Origin: Brockia lithotrophica
GTDB taxonomy: Bacteria > Bacillota > Bacilli > Thermicanales > DSM-22653
Direction: 5' to 3'
Length of the DNA: 64,000 bases
Assembly: GCA_003050565.1 (NCBI GenBank)
Contig: PEBW01000001.1
Span: 186,001 to 250,000 of the forward strand
The notes under the pieces are model-generated. The model saw nothing but the letters and a program-made list of their open reading frames with translations, was not told where the DNA came from and made no database searches. Both the position numbers and the translations under genes were made by a program. Of the stretch, positions 20,549-28,279 are shown in pieces; within the stretch, counting starts at the first letter, position 1, and each line of letters opens with the position of its first letter.

Positions 20549-21904
20549 CTACGCATCCCCATCCGCAAACTTTGGACCCAAAACGCGGCGGTACCGCTCC
20601 GCTTCGTGGCGGAGGAAGTGCCCCACGAGGGCGTCGAAAAAGCGCTCTTCCGCATCCGCCTCGCTTCCCGAGGCGACCGTGGGAAAGGCGCGCTCCACCG
20701 CCGAGCGAAGCTCGGGGTCCTCGAGGATGCGCCGCAGAAAAGAGGGCGGACCCTCGAGGGCGCGAAAGGCGAGTTCCTGAAGTCGCGCGTACGCATCCTC
20801 GCGCCGAAACCCTTGGGCGACGAGGAGGTCGAGGAGGAGGGATGAGGCGAAGAGCCCGCCCGTCCGCCGCAGGTTGTCCCGCATGCGCGCGGGGTCGACC
20901 CTGAGGTGCGCGAGAAGCTCGCGCGTGCGCCAGAGCATGTAGTGGAGAACCGTCGTCGCGTCGGGGAAGATCACGCGTTCCACGGAGGAGTGGGAGATGT
21001 CCCGTTCGTGCCAAAGGGGGACGTTTTCGAACGCGGCGAGCATGTAACCCCGGAGGAGACGCGCTAGGCCCGAGACGTTTTCAAAGCCCACGGGGTTCCG
21101 CTTGTGCGGCATCGCCGAGGAACCTTTCTGGCCGGGGGCAAACCCTTCCTCGACCTCTTCCACTTCGCTTCGCGCGAGGTGGCGCATCTCCACGGCGAGG
21201 TGTTCGAGGGTGGTGCCCAGAAGCGCGAGGGCGGCGAGGTACTCGGCAAAGGTATCGCGCGGGAGAACCTGTGTCGCCGCGGGTGCCGGCTCAAGGCCGA
21301 GGCGGTGCAAGGCCGCCTCTTCGATTTCCGGGGGAAGGTGGGAGAACGTGCCCACGGGCCCGGCGATCTTACCCCGCGCCGCACGCCGTGCCGCTGCCCG
21401 CAGGCGCTCTTCGCCGCGGCGGAGTTCGTCGTAAAAGCCGAGGAGCTTGAGACCAAAGGTCGTCGGCTCCGCCGCCTTCCCGTGGGTACGGCCGAGGACG
21501 GGAACGCCGCGGTAGGCGAGGGACATGTCCCGCAGGAGGTGCAAAAGACGGGAGAGCTCGGCGAGGAGGAGGTCGGAAGCCTCCCGGAGGAGAAGCGCCC
21601 ACGCCGTGTCCACGACGTCGGCACTCGTAAGCCCGTAGTGTACCCACCGCCCGGCGGGACCGACTTGCTCGGCGACGTGTTCGACAAAGGCGATCGTGTC
21701 GTGGCGCGTGCGCGCCTCGATCTCCGCTATGCGCGCAGGGTCGATGCGCACTCCCTGCTTGAGGGCGGCGAGGTCTTCGGCCGGGACGACGCCCGCCTCG
21801 GCGAGCGCTTCGAGCACGGCAAGCTCCACCTGCCACCACGCGTGAAATCGGTTTTCTTCGGACCAGAGGCGCGCCATCTCCGGCCGCGTGTAGCGCGCGA
21901 TCAC
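20549..21904 (-). CDS. purB: Adenylosuccinate lyase
   Basis: Removes fumarate from SAICAR and from adenylosuccinate. N-terminus IARYTRPEMARLWSEENRF and the fumarase/ASL signature GSSAMPHKRNP are typical, as are TSADVVDTA and RTHGKAAEPTTFG. 451 residues against a usual ~430. The GTG at 21904 follows GGGAGG with short spacing but gives the expected N-terminus. Lies 45 bases after purE, leaving no room for purK. Confidence 0.96.
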   Translation of the reverse strand: MIARYTRPEMARLWSEENRFHAWWQVELAVLEALAEAGVVPAEDLAALKQGVRIDPARIAEIEARTRHDTIAFVEHVAEQVGPAGRWVHYGLTSADVVDTAWALLLREASDLLLAELSRLLHLLRDMSLAYRGVPVLGRTHGKAAEPTTFGLKLLGFYDELRRGEERLRAAARRAARGKIAGPVGTFSHLPPEIEEAALHRLGLEPAPAATQVLPRDTFAEYLAALALLGTTLEHLAVEMRHLARSEVEEVEEGFAPGQKGSSAMPHKRNPVGFENVSGLARLLRGYMLAAFENVPLWHERDISHSSVERVIFPDATTVLHYMLWRTRELLAHLRVDPARMRDNLRRTGGLFASSLLLDLLVAQGFRREDAYARLQELAFRALEGPPSFLRRILEDPELRSAVERAFPTVASGSEADAEERFFDALVGHFLRHEAERYRRVLGPKFADGDA

Positions 21905-21949
21905 CTTCCTCCCGCCTTTCCCAAGGAATTTCGGACACCGGACGCCCGC

Positions 21950-22462
21950 CTAGCCTTCGCCCGGCGGTTCCGCCTCCACCTCGCGCCGCAGGTTGCGGTC
22001 GAGGGCGCGGATTTCGTCGCGCCGCGCCGCACGGTGCGAGCGAAGCCGTGCGGCGAGTTCGGGGTCTTCTAGGGCGAGGATGTGCAGGGCGAGGTAGGCG
22101 GCATTTTCTCCGGCGTTTACCCCCACGGTGGCCACGGGAACGCCCGGGGGCATCTGGGCGATGGACAAGAGCGCGTCTACGCCGTGGAGAGGACCCACGG
22201 CGAGGGGGAGACCGATCACGGGAAGGACGGTTTGGCCCGCAACCACCCCCGGGAGGTGCGCCGCAAGTCCCGCGGCGGCGATGACTACACGCACCCCGCT
22301 CTGCTCGGCCTCGCGGACGATCGCGAGGACGTCTTCGAGATTTCGGTGAGCGGAGGCGATCCGGATGTCGCTCGGTTCGCCGAAGCGGGCCAGGACGTCG
22401 AGAAGCGGCCGAACGCGCTCGCGGTCCGAAGCGCTGCCCAAGATTACCAGAACACGCGCCAA
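21950..22462 (-). CDS. purE: AIR carboxylase / N5-CAIR mutase catalytic subunit
   Basis: Makes CAIR. Motifs: LVILGSASDRERV, IASAHRNLEDVL, AAAGLAAHLPGVVAG, TVLPVIGLPL, GVDALLSIAQMPPGVPVATVG and GENAAYLALHIL. Class I enzymes use N5-CAIR made by PurK; class II enzymes use AIR and CO2 directly. SAHR resembles class I (class II has SAHK), but no purK lies here and the following TP is NL. TTG start at 22462, with GGAGGG and GGAGG just upstream. First gene of the pur cluster. Confidence 0.93.
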   Translation of the reverse strand: MARVLVILGSASDRERVRPLLDVLARFGEPSDIRIASAHRNLEDVLAIVREAEQSGVRVVIAAAGLAAHLPGVVAGQTVLPVIGLPLAVGPLHGVDALLSIAQMPPGVPVATVGVNAGENAAYLALHILALEDPELAARLRSHRAARRDEIRALDRNLRREVEAEPPGEG

Positions 22463-22561
22463 CCTCCATCCCTCCGCGGAGAAACATCAACCTTTCTCGT
22501 CCGGAAAGGCAAAGCGCAAGGAGCGCGGGGAAAGCCCGCGCTACCGGGCTCGGCAATAACT

Positions 22562-22641
22562 CCGAACAATTCGAGGGTATTGTACCATACTTTCGCCGCA
22601 AAATGCGAACTCGAACAGGAGCAAAAGAAAAAACGTTCGAG
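22562..22641 (-). promoter_or_regulatory. Candidate purE control region with PurBox-like repeat
   Basis: On the minus strand a -10-like TACAAT (22579-22584) lies about 117 bases before purE. Upstream is an inverted pair CTCGAAC (22610-22616) and GTTCGAG (22635-22641) separated by 18 bases. A further CCGAACAAT (plus-strand 22562-22570) matches the core CCGAACAWT of the Bacillus PurR PurBox. No good -35 is seen. The rest of the 277-base purE to PsiE-like gap holds only a GC-rich hairpin (22517-22544) in the purE leader and the ribosome binding site (RBS) of the divergent gene. Confidence 0.4.
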
Positions 22642-22739
22642 GTTACTTCCGGGGCCGTACGCGTTCGGAAGAAGGGGATCGCAAAGCTCTCGGGTTTTTG
22701 GTAGTCTACAGGTGCCTACCCTGCACGGGAGGGATTTCC

Positions 22740-23213
22740 ATGCGACGCTCGATCGTCCGCCTGATCGGGGTGCTCGAGGAGATCCTCGCGGTGATCATCA
22801 TCCTCGCCGTAACCTTCGAGGGCATCGCGATGATCGGAGACCTCTACCGCTACGTGTCCAACTGGGAACTCTCCACGCACTACCCGCAATTCCTCGCCGA
22901 CGTCCTCTTCTACATCGTAGGCCTCGAAATCGCCCACCTCCTCATCAGCCGGAGTCCCGTCCTCATGCTCAACGTCCTCATCTTCGCCATCGGCCGGAAG
23001 GTGATCATCCAGAGCGAAACGGTCGGGGAAATGCTCGTCGGTTCCCTGGCGATCGCCCTCCTCTACGTCCTCTACCGCATGTTCACCCACGGGGAGGCCT
23101 CGCTTCCCAAGACGCACCTCTCCTTTTCCTGGGCGCGCGGACCCGCTCCGCCCAAAGGGGAAAGGTCCACGGAATCGGAAAAAGGGGCGGCCGAACAAAC
23201 GCCTACAGGATGA
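22740..23213 (+). CDS. PsiE-like small integral membrane protein
   Basis: 157 residues with four hydrophobic segments: LEEILAVIIILAVTFEGIAM, VLFYIVGLEIAHLL, VLMLNVLIFAIG and EMLVGSLAIALLYVLYRMF, then a polar tail of about 40 residues. The pattern of a membrane Glu-x-x-His (GLEIAHLL) followed by AIGRKVII resembles the PsiE (phosphate-starvation-inducible E) family, whose function is unknown. ATG at 22740 follows GGGAGGG. Transcribed away from purE and ends in a strong shared terminator. It occupies the place of the yeb genes between pbuG and purE in Bacillus. Confidence 0.6.
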   Translation: MRRSIVRLIGVLEEILAVIIILAVTFEGIAMIGDLYRYVSNWELSTHYPQFLADVLFYIVGLEIAHLLISRSPVLMLNVLIFAIGRKVIIQSETVGEMLVGSLAIALLYVLYRMFTHGEASLPKTHLSFSWARGPAPPKGERSTESEKGAAEQTPTG

Positions 23214-23228
23214 TCGAGATGGTAGAGA

Positions 23229-23262
23229 AAACGGGCGGTGTCCCGCGGGACACCGCCCGTTT
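23229..23262. terminator. Bidirectional terminator between convergent genes
   Basis: Perfect inverted repeat with 14-bp arms ACGGGCGGTGTCCC / GGGACACCGCCCGT around a 2-base loop (23231-23260), flanked by A residues on the left and T residues on the right. It serves the PsiE-like gene (+) and the purine permease gene (-, ending at 23266). Confidence 0.85.
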
Positions 23263-23265
23263 CGT

Positions 23266-24588
23266 TTACGGTACGAGAAAGGCAAAGTACAGGAGAAACG
23301 CTACCCCGAGGGCCCAGAGGAGGGGATGCACATCCCGAGCCTTGCCCCGGACGAGCTTGAGGACGGGATAGAGGATCACGCCGGCGGCTATGCCGTTCAT
23401 GATGCTCGTCGTCAGTGGCATGAGGATCAGCGTGAAGAACGCCGGCACCGCCTCGTCCCACTCGTCCCACCGGATCTTGCGCACGCCCCTGGTCATGAGC
23501 ACACCGACGACGATGAGCGCCGGCGCGGTCACGGAAGGGGTGATCACGCCGAGGAGGGGGGCAAAAAAGAGGCTCAGAAGGAAGAGGACGGCGACGACGA
23601 CGGCCGTGAGTCCCGTGCGTCCCCCGGCGGCGACGCCGGCAGCCGACTCGATGTAGGAAGTCGTCGAGGACGTCCCCAAAAGCGCCCCGGCGAGGATCGC
23701 CGAAGCGTCGGCGATGAGAGCGCGGCCGCCCCCCTTGAGCTTCCCGTGTTCCAAAAGGCCGGCTTCCTCCCCGACGGCGACGAGCGTTCCCGTTGCGTCG
23801 AAGAAGTCCACGAAGAAGATCGTGAGGACGACGGCGAGGAAGGAAGCCGTGTGCGTCCAAAGCCCGGAAAAGTCGAGCTTGAGGAAAGTCGGGGCGAGGG
23901 AGGGTACGGCACCGACCACGTCGCCGATCCCCCGCGGGGCCGGGATCACCCCCGTGAGAATCCCCACCGCCGCCGTGAGGACCATGCCCCAAAAGACGGC
24001 CCCCCGCACCTCTCGGGCGTAAAGGAGGAGTGTCGCCGCAAGACCGAAGAGCGTGAGGAGCGCCTCCGGGCGGTGGAGTTCGCCGAGGACGGGAACGTTG
24101 GCTCCCGAGGCTACGGTAACCAAGCCTCCATTCCGAAGGCCGATGAAGGCGATGAAGAGGCCGATCCCCGCCGTCGTCGCGAACTTCATCCCTTCCGGGA
24201 TGGCGGCGATGATCGCCTCCCGAAGTCCGGTGAGCGTGAGGAGGAGGAAAAGTGACCCGGAGACAAACACCGCCCCTAGGGCGACGGGCCAGGGGATGTG
24301 CATCGTCCCTACGACCGTGTAGGCGAAAAAGGCGAGAAGGCCCATCCCCGGCGCCTGAGCCACGGGAAAATTCGCGTACAGACCCATGATGAGCGTACCG
24401 ACGGCGGCGGCGAGGGCCGTGGCGACGAAGACGCTTTCCCGCGGCATTCCCGCCTCGCCGAGCACCTGGGGGACGACGAAGAGGACATAGGCCATGGAGA
24501 GAAAGGTCGTGAGTCCGGCGAGCACTTCGCGGGAAACCGTCGTCCCGCGCTCGCGCAAGGAAAAGAAGCGCTCCAGGACAGAAGACAA
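23266..24588 (-). CDS. pbuG: NCS2-family purine permease (PbuG/AzgA type)
   Basis: Membrane importer of hypoxanthine, guanine or adenine. Signature features: REVLAGLTTFLSMAYVLFV near the N-terminus, QAPGMGLLAFFAYT (the substrate-site GMG segment), IPEGMKFATTAGIGLFIAF, FVDFFDATGTLVAVGEEAG and GTSSTTSYIESAAGVAAGGRTGL. About 12-13 membrane segments over 440 residues. TTG start at 24588, with GAGGGG six bases upstream. It follows guaA as in Bacillus, so purine salvage is next to GMP synthesis. No purine riboswitch core was found in the 103-base guaA-pbuG gap. Confidence 0.93.
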   Translation of the reverse strand: MSSVLERFFSLRERGTTVSREVLAGLTTFLSMAYVLFVVPQVLGEAGMPRESVFVATALAAAVGTLIMGLYANFPVAQAPGMGLLAFFAYTVVGTMHIPWPVALGAVFVSGSLFLLLTLTGLREAIIAAIPEGMKFATTAGIGLFIAFIGLRNGGLVTVASGANVPVLGELHRPEALLTLFGLAATLLLYAREVRGAVFWGMVLTAAVGILTGVIPAPRGIGDVVGAVPSLAPTFLKLDFSGLWTHTASFLAVVLTIFFVDFFDATGTLVAVGEEAGLLEHGKLKGGGRALIADASAILAGALLGTSSTTSYIESAAGVAAGGRTGLTAVVVAVLFLLSLFFAPLLGVITPSVTAPALIVVGVLMTRGVRKIRWDEWDEAVPAFFTLILMPLTTSIMNGIAAGVILYPVLKLVRGKARDVHPLLWALGVAFLLYFAFLVP

Positions 24589-24601
24589 TAGGCACCCCTC
24601 C

Positions 24602-24635
24602 TAAAAGACGACGATCGGCCGAGGATCCTCGTCGT
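24602..24635 (-). terminator. Hairpin with T-run between guaA and pbuG
   Basis: On the minus strand a 7-bp stem ACGACGA / TCGTCGT with a palindromic interior is followed by CTTTT. It lies just past the middle of the guaA-pbuG gap and 13 bases before the pbuG start, so it could be a partial terminator or attenuator. Confidence 0.5.
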
Positions 24636-24691
24636 GCCTTCCCGGCGGCGACCGGAAAACCATGCCGCGCGCCTGTAAACCGCGGGGGCGT

Positions 24692-26002
24692 TCACTCCCA
24701 CTCGATCGTCCCCGGAGGTTTGTCCGTGACGTCGTAAACGACGCGGGCGACGGCGGGGAGTTCGGCCGTGAGCCGGTGAGCGAGTCTGCGCAGGAGCTCG
24801 TAGGGAAGTTCGGCCGCGCGGGCGGACATCGCCTCCTCGGAAACGACGGCACGGATGGCGACGACCTCCCCTTCCCGCCGCCGTCCGTCCTTCGCCCCCA
24901 CGGTGCGGACGCCAGGAAGCACGGCGAAGTACTGCCAAAGGGTGGGGGCCACGCCCGATGCGCCGATCTCCTCGCGCACGATGCGATCTGCCTCCCGGAG
25001 GAGCTCCAGCCGCTCCGCGGTGACTTCGCCGACGACGCGCACGGCGAGGCCGGGGCCGGGAAAGGGCTGGCGCTCCACGAGGGAAGCGGGAAAACCCAGG
25101 TGGCGGGCGATCTCCCGAACCTCGTCCTTGAGAAGCAGGCGCAGAGGTTCGACGAGCGTAAACGACACGCGTTCGGGTAGCCCTCCCACGTTGTGGTGCG
25201 CCTTGACCCCGCCGCGCCCTACGCTCTCGATGAGGTCGGAATAGACCGTACCCTGCACGAGGTACGCGACGTCCGCGATGCCGGCGACTTCTTGCTCGAA
25301 GACGCGGATGAACGTCTCCCCTACGGCGCGGCGTTTGGCCTCGGGATCGGCGAGGCCGCGGAGCGCCGCGAGGAAGGTATCCCGCGCGTCCACGCGGCGC
25401 ACGGGAAGGCCGAGGATTTTCGCCAACGATGCGGGAACTTCCTCCGCTTCGCCCGCGCGCAAGAGGCCGTGGTCGACAAACAAGGGTACGAGGAGATCCC
25501 CAAGGGCCCGGGCAACGAGGACAGCGGCCACCGCCGAATCGAGTCCCCCGGAAAGGGCGACGACGGCCCGACCTTTCTCGAGGCGTGCGGTGAGCTCCCC
25601 GACGCAGCGTTCTGCAAACCCGAATGGCGTGTAGGCCGAGTCGCCGCCGACGAGTTCGCGCAGGGCGGCGTGAAGGCGGGCGAACCCTTCGTCGTCGGAA
25701 AACGAGACAAAGGCGTTCTCCCGCGGGCCAGGGGAAAGCGCCTCCCCGTCCGGAGAAACCGCCCCTTCTTCCCACAACGTGGGGACCCCCGCGGCGCGGT
25801 AGCGGGAGAAAAGCTCGCGTTCTTCCGGTGACCAAAAGCCTTCCGCGGTGCGAGGAAGTACGAGCGCGGCGGGTAGGTCGTCGCGCTCCCCCGGAAGCGG
25901 AAGCTCCGCGTAGATCCCCGACCGGCGCAGACGGCGAAGTAGGCGTTCGTCGGCGGAAAAGACGGCTACCCACGGGCGGAAGCGGCAGGCGATGAGGGAC
26001 AT
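24692..26002 (-). CDS. guaA: GMP synthase with truncated, catalytically dead amidotransferase domain
   Basis: Converts XMP to GMP. The C-terminal two-thirds is intact: ATP-pyrophosphatase loop ALSGGLDSAVAA (SGGLDS at 151-156), FVDHGLLRAGEAEEV, LVQGTVYSDLIES, KAHHNVGGLPE, RQPFPGPGLAVRV, and C-terminal KPPGTIEWE. The N-terminal class I amidotransferase domain, normally ~190 residues, is reduced to about 95. It still aligns with the first strands and with the IPVL strand before the nucleophile (VPTL at 73-76), but GICYGMQ is replaced by WEEGAVSP, and the His-Glu part (FHPE) is missing. 436 residues against ~513. ATG at 26002 follows AAGGAG, so this is not a start error. It should be able to use ammonia only. 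Follows the transglutaminase gene by 30 bases. Confidence 0.92.
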   Translation of the reverse strand: MSLIACRFRPWVAVFSADERLLRRLRRSGIYAELPLPGERDDLPAALVLPRTAEGFWSPEERELFSRYRAAGVPTLWEEGAVSPDGEALSPGPRENAFVSFSDDEGFARLHAALRELVGGDSAYTPFGFAERCVGELTARLEKGRAVVALSGGLDSAVAAVLVARALGDLLVPLFVDHGLLRAGEAEEVPASLAKILGLPVRRVDARDTFLAALRGLADPEAKRRAVGETFIRVFEQEVAGIADVAYLVQGTVYSDLIESVGRGGVKAHHNVGGLPERVSFTLVEPLRLLLKDEVREIARHLGFPASLVERQPFPGPGLAVRVVGEVTAERLELLREADRIVREEIGASGVAPTLWQYFAVLPGVRTVGAKDGRRREGEVVAIRAVVSEEAMSARAAELPYELLRRLAHRLTAELPAVARVVYDVTDKPPGTIEWE

Positions 26003-26032
26003 GGTCGCACTCCTTCCCCTGCGGTGGTTTTC

Positions 26033-28279
26033 TTACGGCCCCTCGGAAGACAAAGACCGAGGGCGAGAAGGGACGGCGCGGCGGATGCCTTGCCACAGGC
26101 AGCGCAGGAGGTGGCGGCGCACGCTCGCCGCGAACTCCCGCTCCCGCGCGAGAAAGTCCGAATCTCCTGGGGACGGCGGTCCGTAGTAAGCGGCAAGGTA
26201 CGCCTGCGTCAGGCGCCGGAACGACTCTTCTACGGCCCCTTGAGGCAAGCGAGCGGCGTATGCTCCCACGGTCTCCCCGCGCTCCCGTCGCCCGCCGCAC
26301 ATGCCCGCGATCCAGAGAGCCCTAATGTACCTCCGCCGAAGCGCTTCCCGATCGAGAGGGGACAGGCGCATTTTCCTTCGGCGGCGACCGAAGACGACTC
26401 CCGCCGTGAGGCCGAGGAGGAGGGCGAGCAACCCGGGTACCGCAAAGGCGGCCGGCTGCGCGGGCGCGGGGGAGGAAAGGTTCCCTCCCTCGGATGCTCC
26501 GGAACCCTGCAGATCCTTCCCGTTTTCCGGAGGCGGAGCGGGCGCGGAAGTCGAGGGATGCGGCAGAAACTCTTCCGTGGACGCCGGCAACGCTTCGGGC
26601 CGCTGCATCCCGGGGGTCACCTCGAGGGGGACAAACCCCAGCCCTTCGAGGTACACTTCCGCCCACGCGTGGGCGTCGCGGTCGCGCAGGACGACGCGCA
26701 CCCCCTGGGTGTCGGCGGTCACCTCTCCAGGACCGTACCCCACGGCAAAGCGGGCAGGAACTCCGGCCGCCCGAAGGAGGACGACGGCAGAGGAGGCGAA
26801 GTGCTCGCAGTACCCGCGGCGCGTCGTGAAGAGGAACTCCGCCACGTAGTCTTCACCCGGACGGAGAAAGGGGACGTCCCACGTCTCGTAGGTAAAGTTT
26901 CCCTCGTCCCGAAGGTAGGTCTGCACGCGCCGAGCGACGCGCCACGCTTCCTGGGCGTTCTTCGGCGGCCGATCCGCTCCAAGGGCTTCGCGCCTCAGGC
27001 GGGCGGCCAGCTCGCGAACGGAGGAAGGAAGGTCTTGGGGGAGTTCGAGAGAAGTCGACGGCGGGATGGTCGAGGAACGCGGGGACGCCCTTGTAAGGGG
27101 AGCCTCCTCGAATTCCGGCGTGTAGAGGAAGGCGCGGATGGCGTACGGCACGCCTACGGGGACCCCCTGCCACGACCCGCGCCCGAGGAGGTAGAGGAGA
27201 TGCTCGGCGCCCTCAAACGAGGCGTACGGACGCTCGAGCACGCCGGGTACGGGAACGTCCCTCAGGCGGGCGACGATCTCCACATCGACGCCGGGGCCTG
27301 CCGGCGCGGCGAGAAGGGGGGCGGCAGGTGGGTCGGGCGCGACTTCCCAGTCCCTCCCCGTGTAGACGTCGTAGGCGGCGGTGCGCCAGCGCGTCGGAAC
27401 CGGGGCACCGGCAGGGAGCGAGGCCGTTGCATGCACCTCGCCGTAGGCCACGAAGGGACCGCCCAAGGGGTGAACCGCGGCGAGCGTTCCCGGCGCAGAG
27501 GCTCGCCCCGCACGGGCAAAGCGCTGCGTGAGCGCGGGCCACGGGTCGTCCCACGCGGGCGGAGGTTTGGGGAGCGCTGCGGCGGTGCCCAACACGCTCG
27601 CCCCGAGAAGGAGAAACGTGAAAAACGCGAGAAAGGCCCGACGGGGAACGAGGAGCCGCAACCCCTCGGCCGAAGAAAGCAAGTAGAGCACGGCCGCGCC
27701 GACGAGAGAAAGGGCAAACCGCGGTTCGGAAAGCCCGAAGGCTTCTCCGGAAAACCCGAGGTACGCCTCGCCAACGCCCACGAGAACGAACGCGAGGAAC
27801 ACCCAGAACACGCCCAAACGGCGGAGAGGGCGGAGGGCCAGGAGATACATCCCTACGATCGCGACGTCGAACGCGAACGTACGGAGCGCCGGGAATGCGT
27901 CCGCCCGCCAGAGCGCGAGGGCGACCTCCGGACCTCGGAGGAGCGCGGAATACCCCGTCTCCGCCTCGCGAAGGAGGGCGGAAAACCCCCGTTCTCCCGG
28001 GGACGTCCCCAAGAAGTAGGCAATCGCCGCCGCACCGGCCAAAGCTCGAACCGCAAGCGAAGAGGGGGTCCGGAAAGGCCAGAGCCCGCCGGCGGCAAGG
28101 GCGACAAAGAGAAGCGCGTAGTGGTCCAAGTACTCCTCGTGCACGTGTCCGAAGGCGGTGAGCGCGGCGACGGCCGCAAACCCCAAAACCGCGAGGGAGG
28201 CCCCTTCCACGCAGGAAAACGCCCAAGCTTCCGGGGCGCAAAGGAGAGAAGAGCGCCGAAAGGGAGTCGGAGAAGTCAT
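26033..28279 (-). CDS. Transglutaminase-like membrane protein (TgpA/YebA family)
   Basis: About five or six N-terminal membrane helices, an extracytoplasmic region, and a transglutaminase-core domain. The triad Cys lies in RRGYCEHFASSAVVLLRAAG and the His in DRDAHAWAEVYLEGLGF. A Pro-rich linker, one further membrane helix (FAVPGLLALLLGLTAGVVFG) and a cytosolic DUF4129-like tail with LTQAYLAAYYG complete the protein. Likely acts on cell-surface proteins; substrate unknown. The ATG at 28279 overlaps the preceding stop (ATGA). Member of the moxR-DUF58-tgpA-guaA-pbuG operon, as in Bacillus (yeaC-yeaD-yebA). 748 residues. Confidence 0.88.
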   Translation of the reverse strand: MTSPTPFRRSSLLCAPEAWAFSCVEGASLAVLGFAAVAALTAFGHVHEEYLDHYALLFVALAAGGLWPFRTPSSLAVRALAGAAAIAYFLGTSPGERGFSALLREAETGYSALLRGPEVALALWRADAFPALRTFAFDVAIVGMYLLALRPLRRLGVFWVFLAFVLVGVGEAYLGFSGEAFGLSEPRFALSLVGAAVLYLLSSAEGLRLLVPRRAFLAFFTFLLLGASVLGTAAALPKPPPAWDDPWPALTQRFARAGRASAPGTLAAVHPLGGPFVAYGEVHATASLPAGAPVPTRWRTAAYDVYTGRDWEVAPDPPAAPLLAAPAGPGVDVEIVARLRDVPVPGVLERPYASFEGAEHLLYLLGRGSWQGVPVGVPYAIRAFLYTPEFEEAPLTRASPRSSTIPPSTSLELPQDLPSSVRELAARLRREALGADRPPKNAQEAWRVARRVQTYLRDEGNFTYETWDVPFLRPGEDYVAEFLFTTRRGYCEHFASSAVVLLRAAGVPARFAVGYGPGEVTADTQGVRVVLRDRDAHAWAEVYLEGLGFVPLEVTPGMQRPEALPASTEEFLPHPSTSAPAPPPENGKDLQGSGASEGGNLSSPAPAQPAAFAVPGLLALLLGLTAGVVFGRRRRKMRLSPLDREALRRRYIRALWIAGMCGGRRERGETVGAYAARLPQGAVEESFRRLTQAYLAAYYGPPSPGDSDFLAREREFAASVRRHLLRCLWQGIRRAVPSRPRSLSSEGP

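Noticed and set aside
24589-24691. Purine riboswitch before pbuG
   Set aside because: The 103-base gap has a simple hairpin with T-run but no purine-aptamer core or paired loops.
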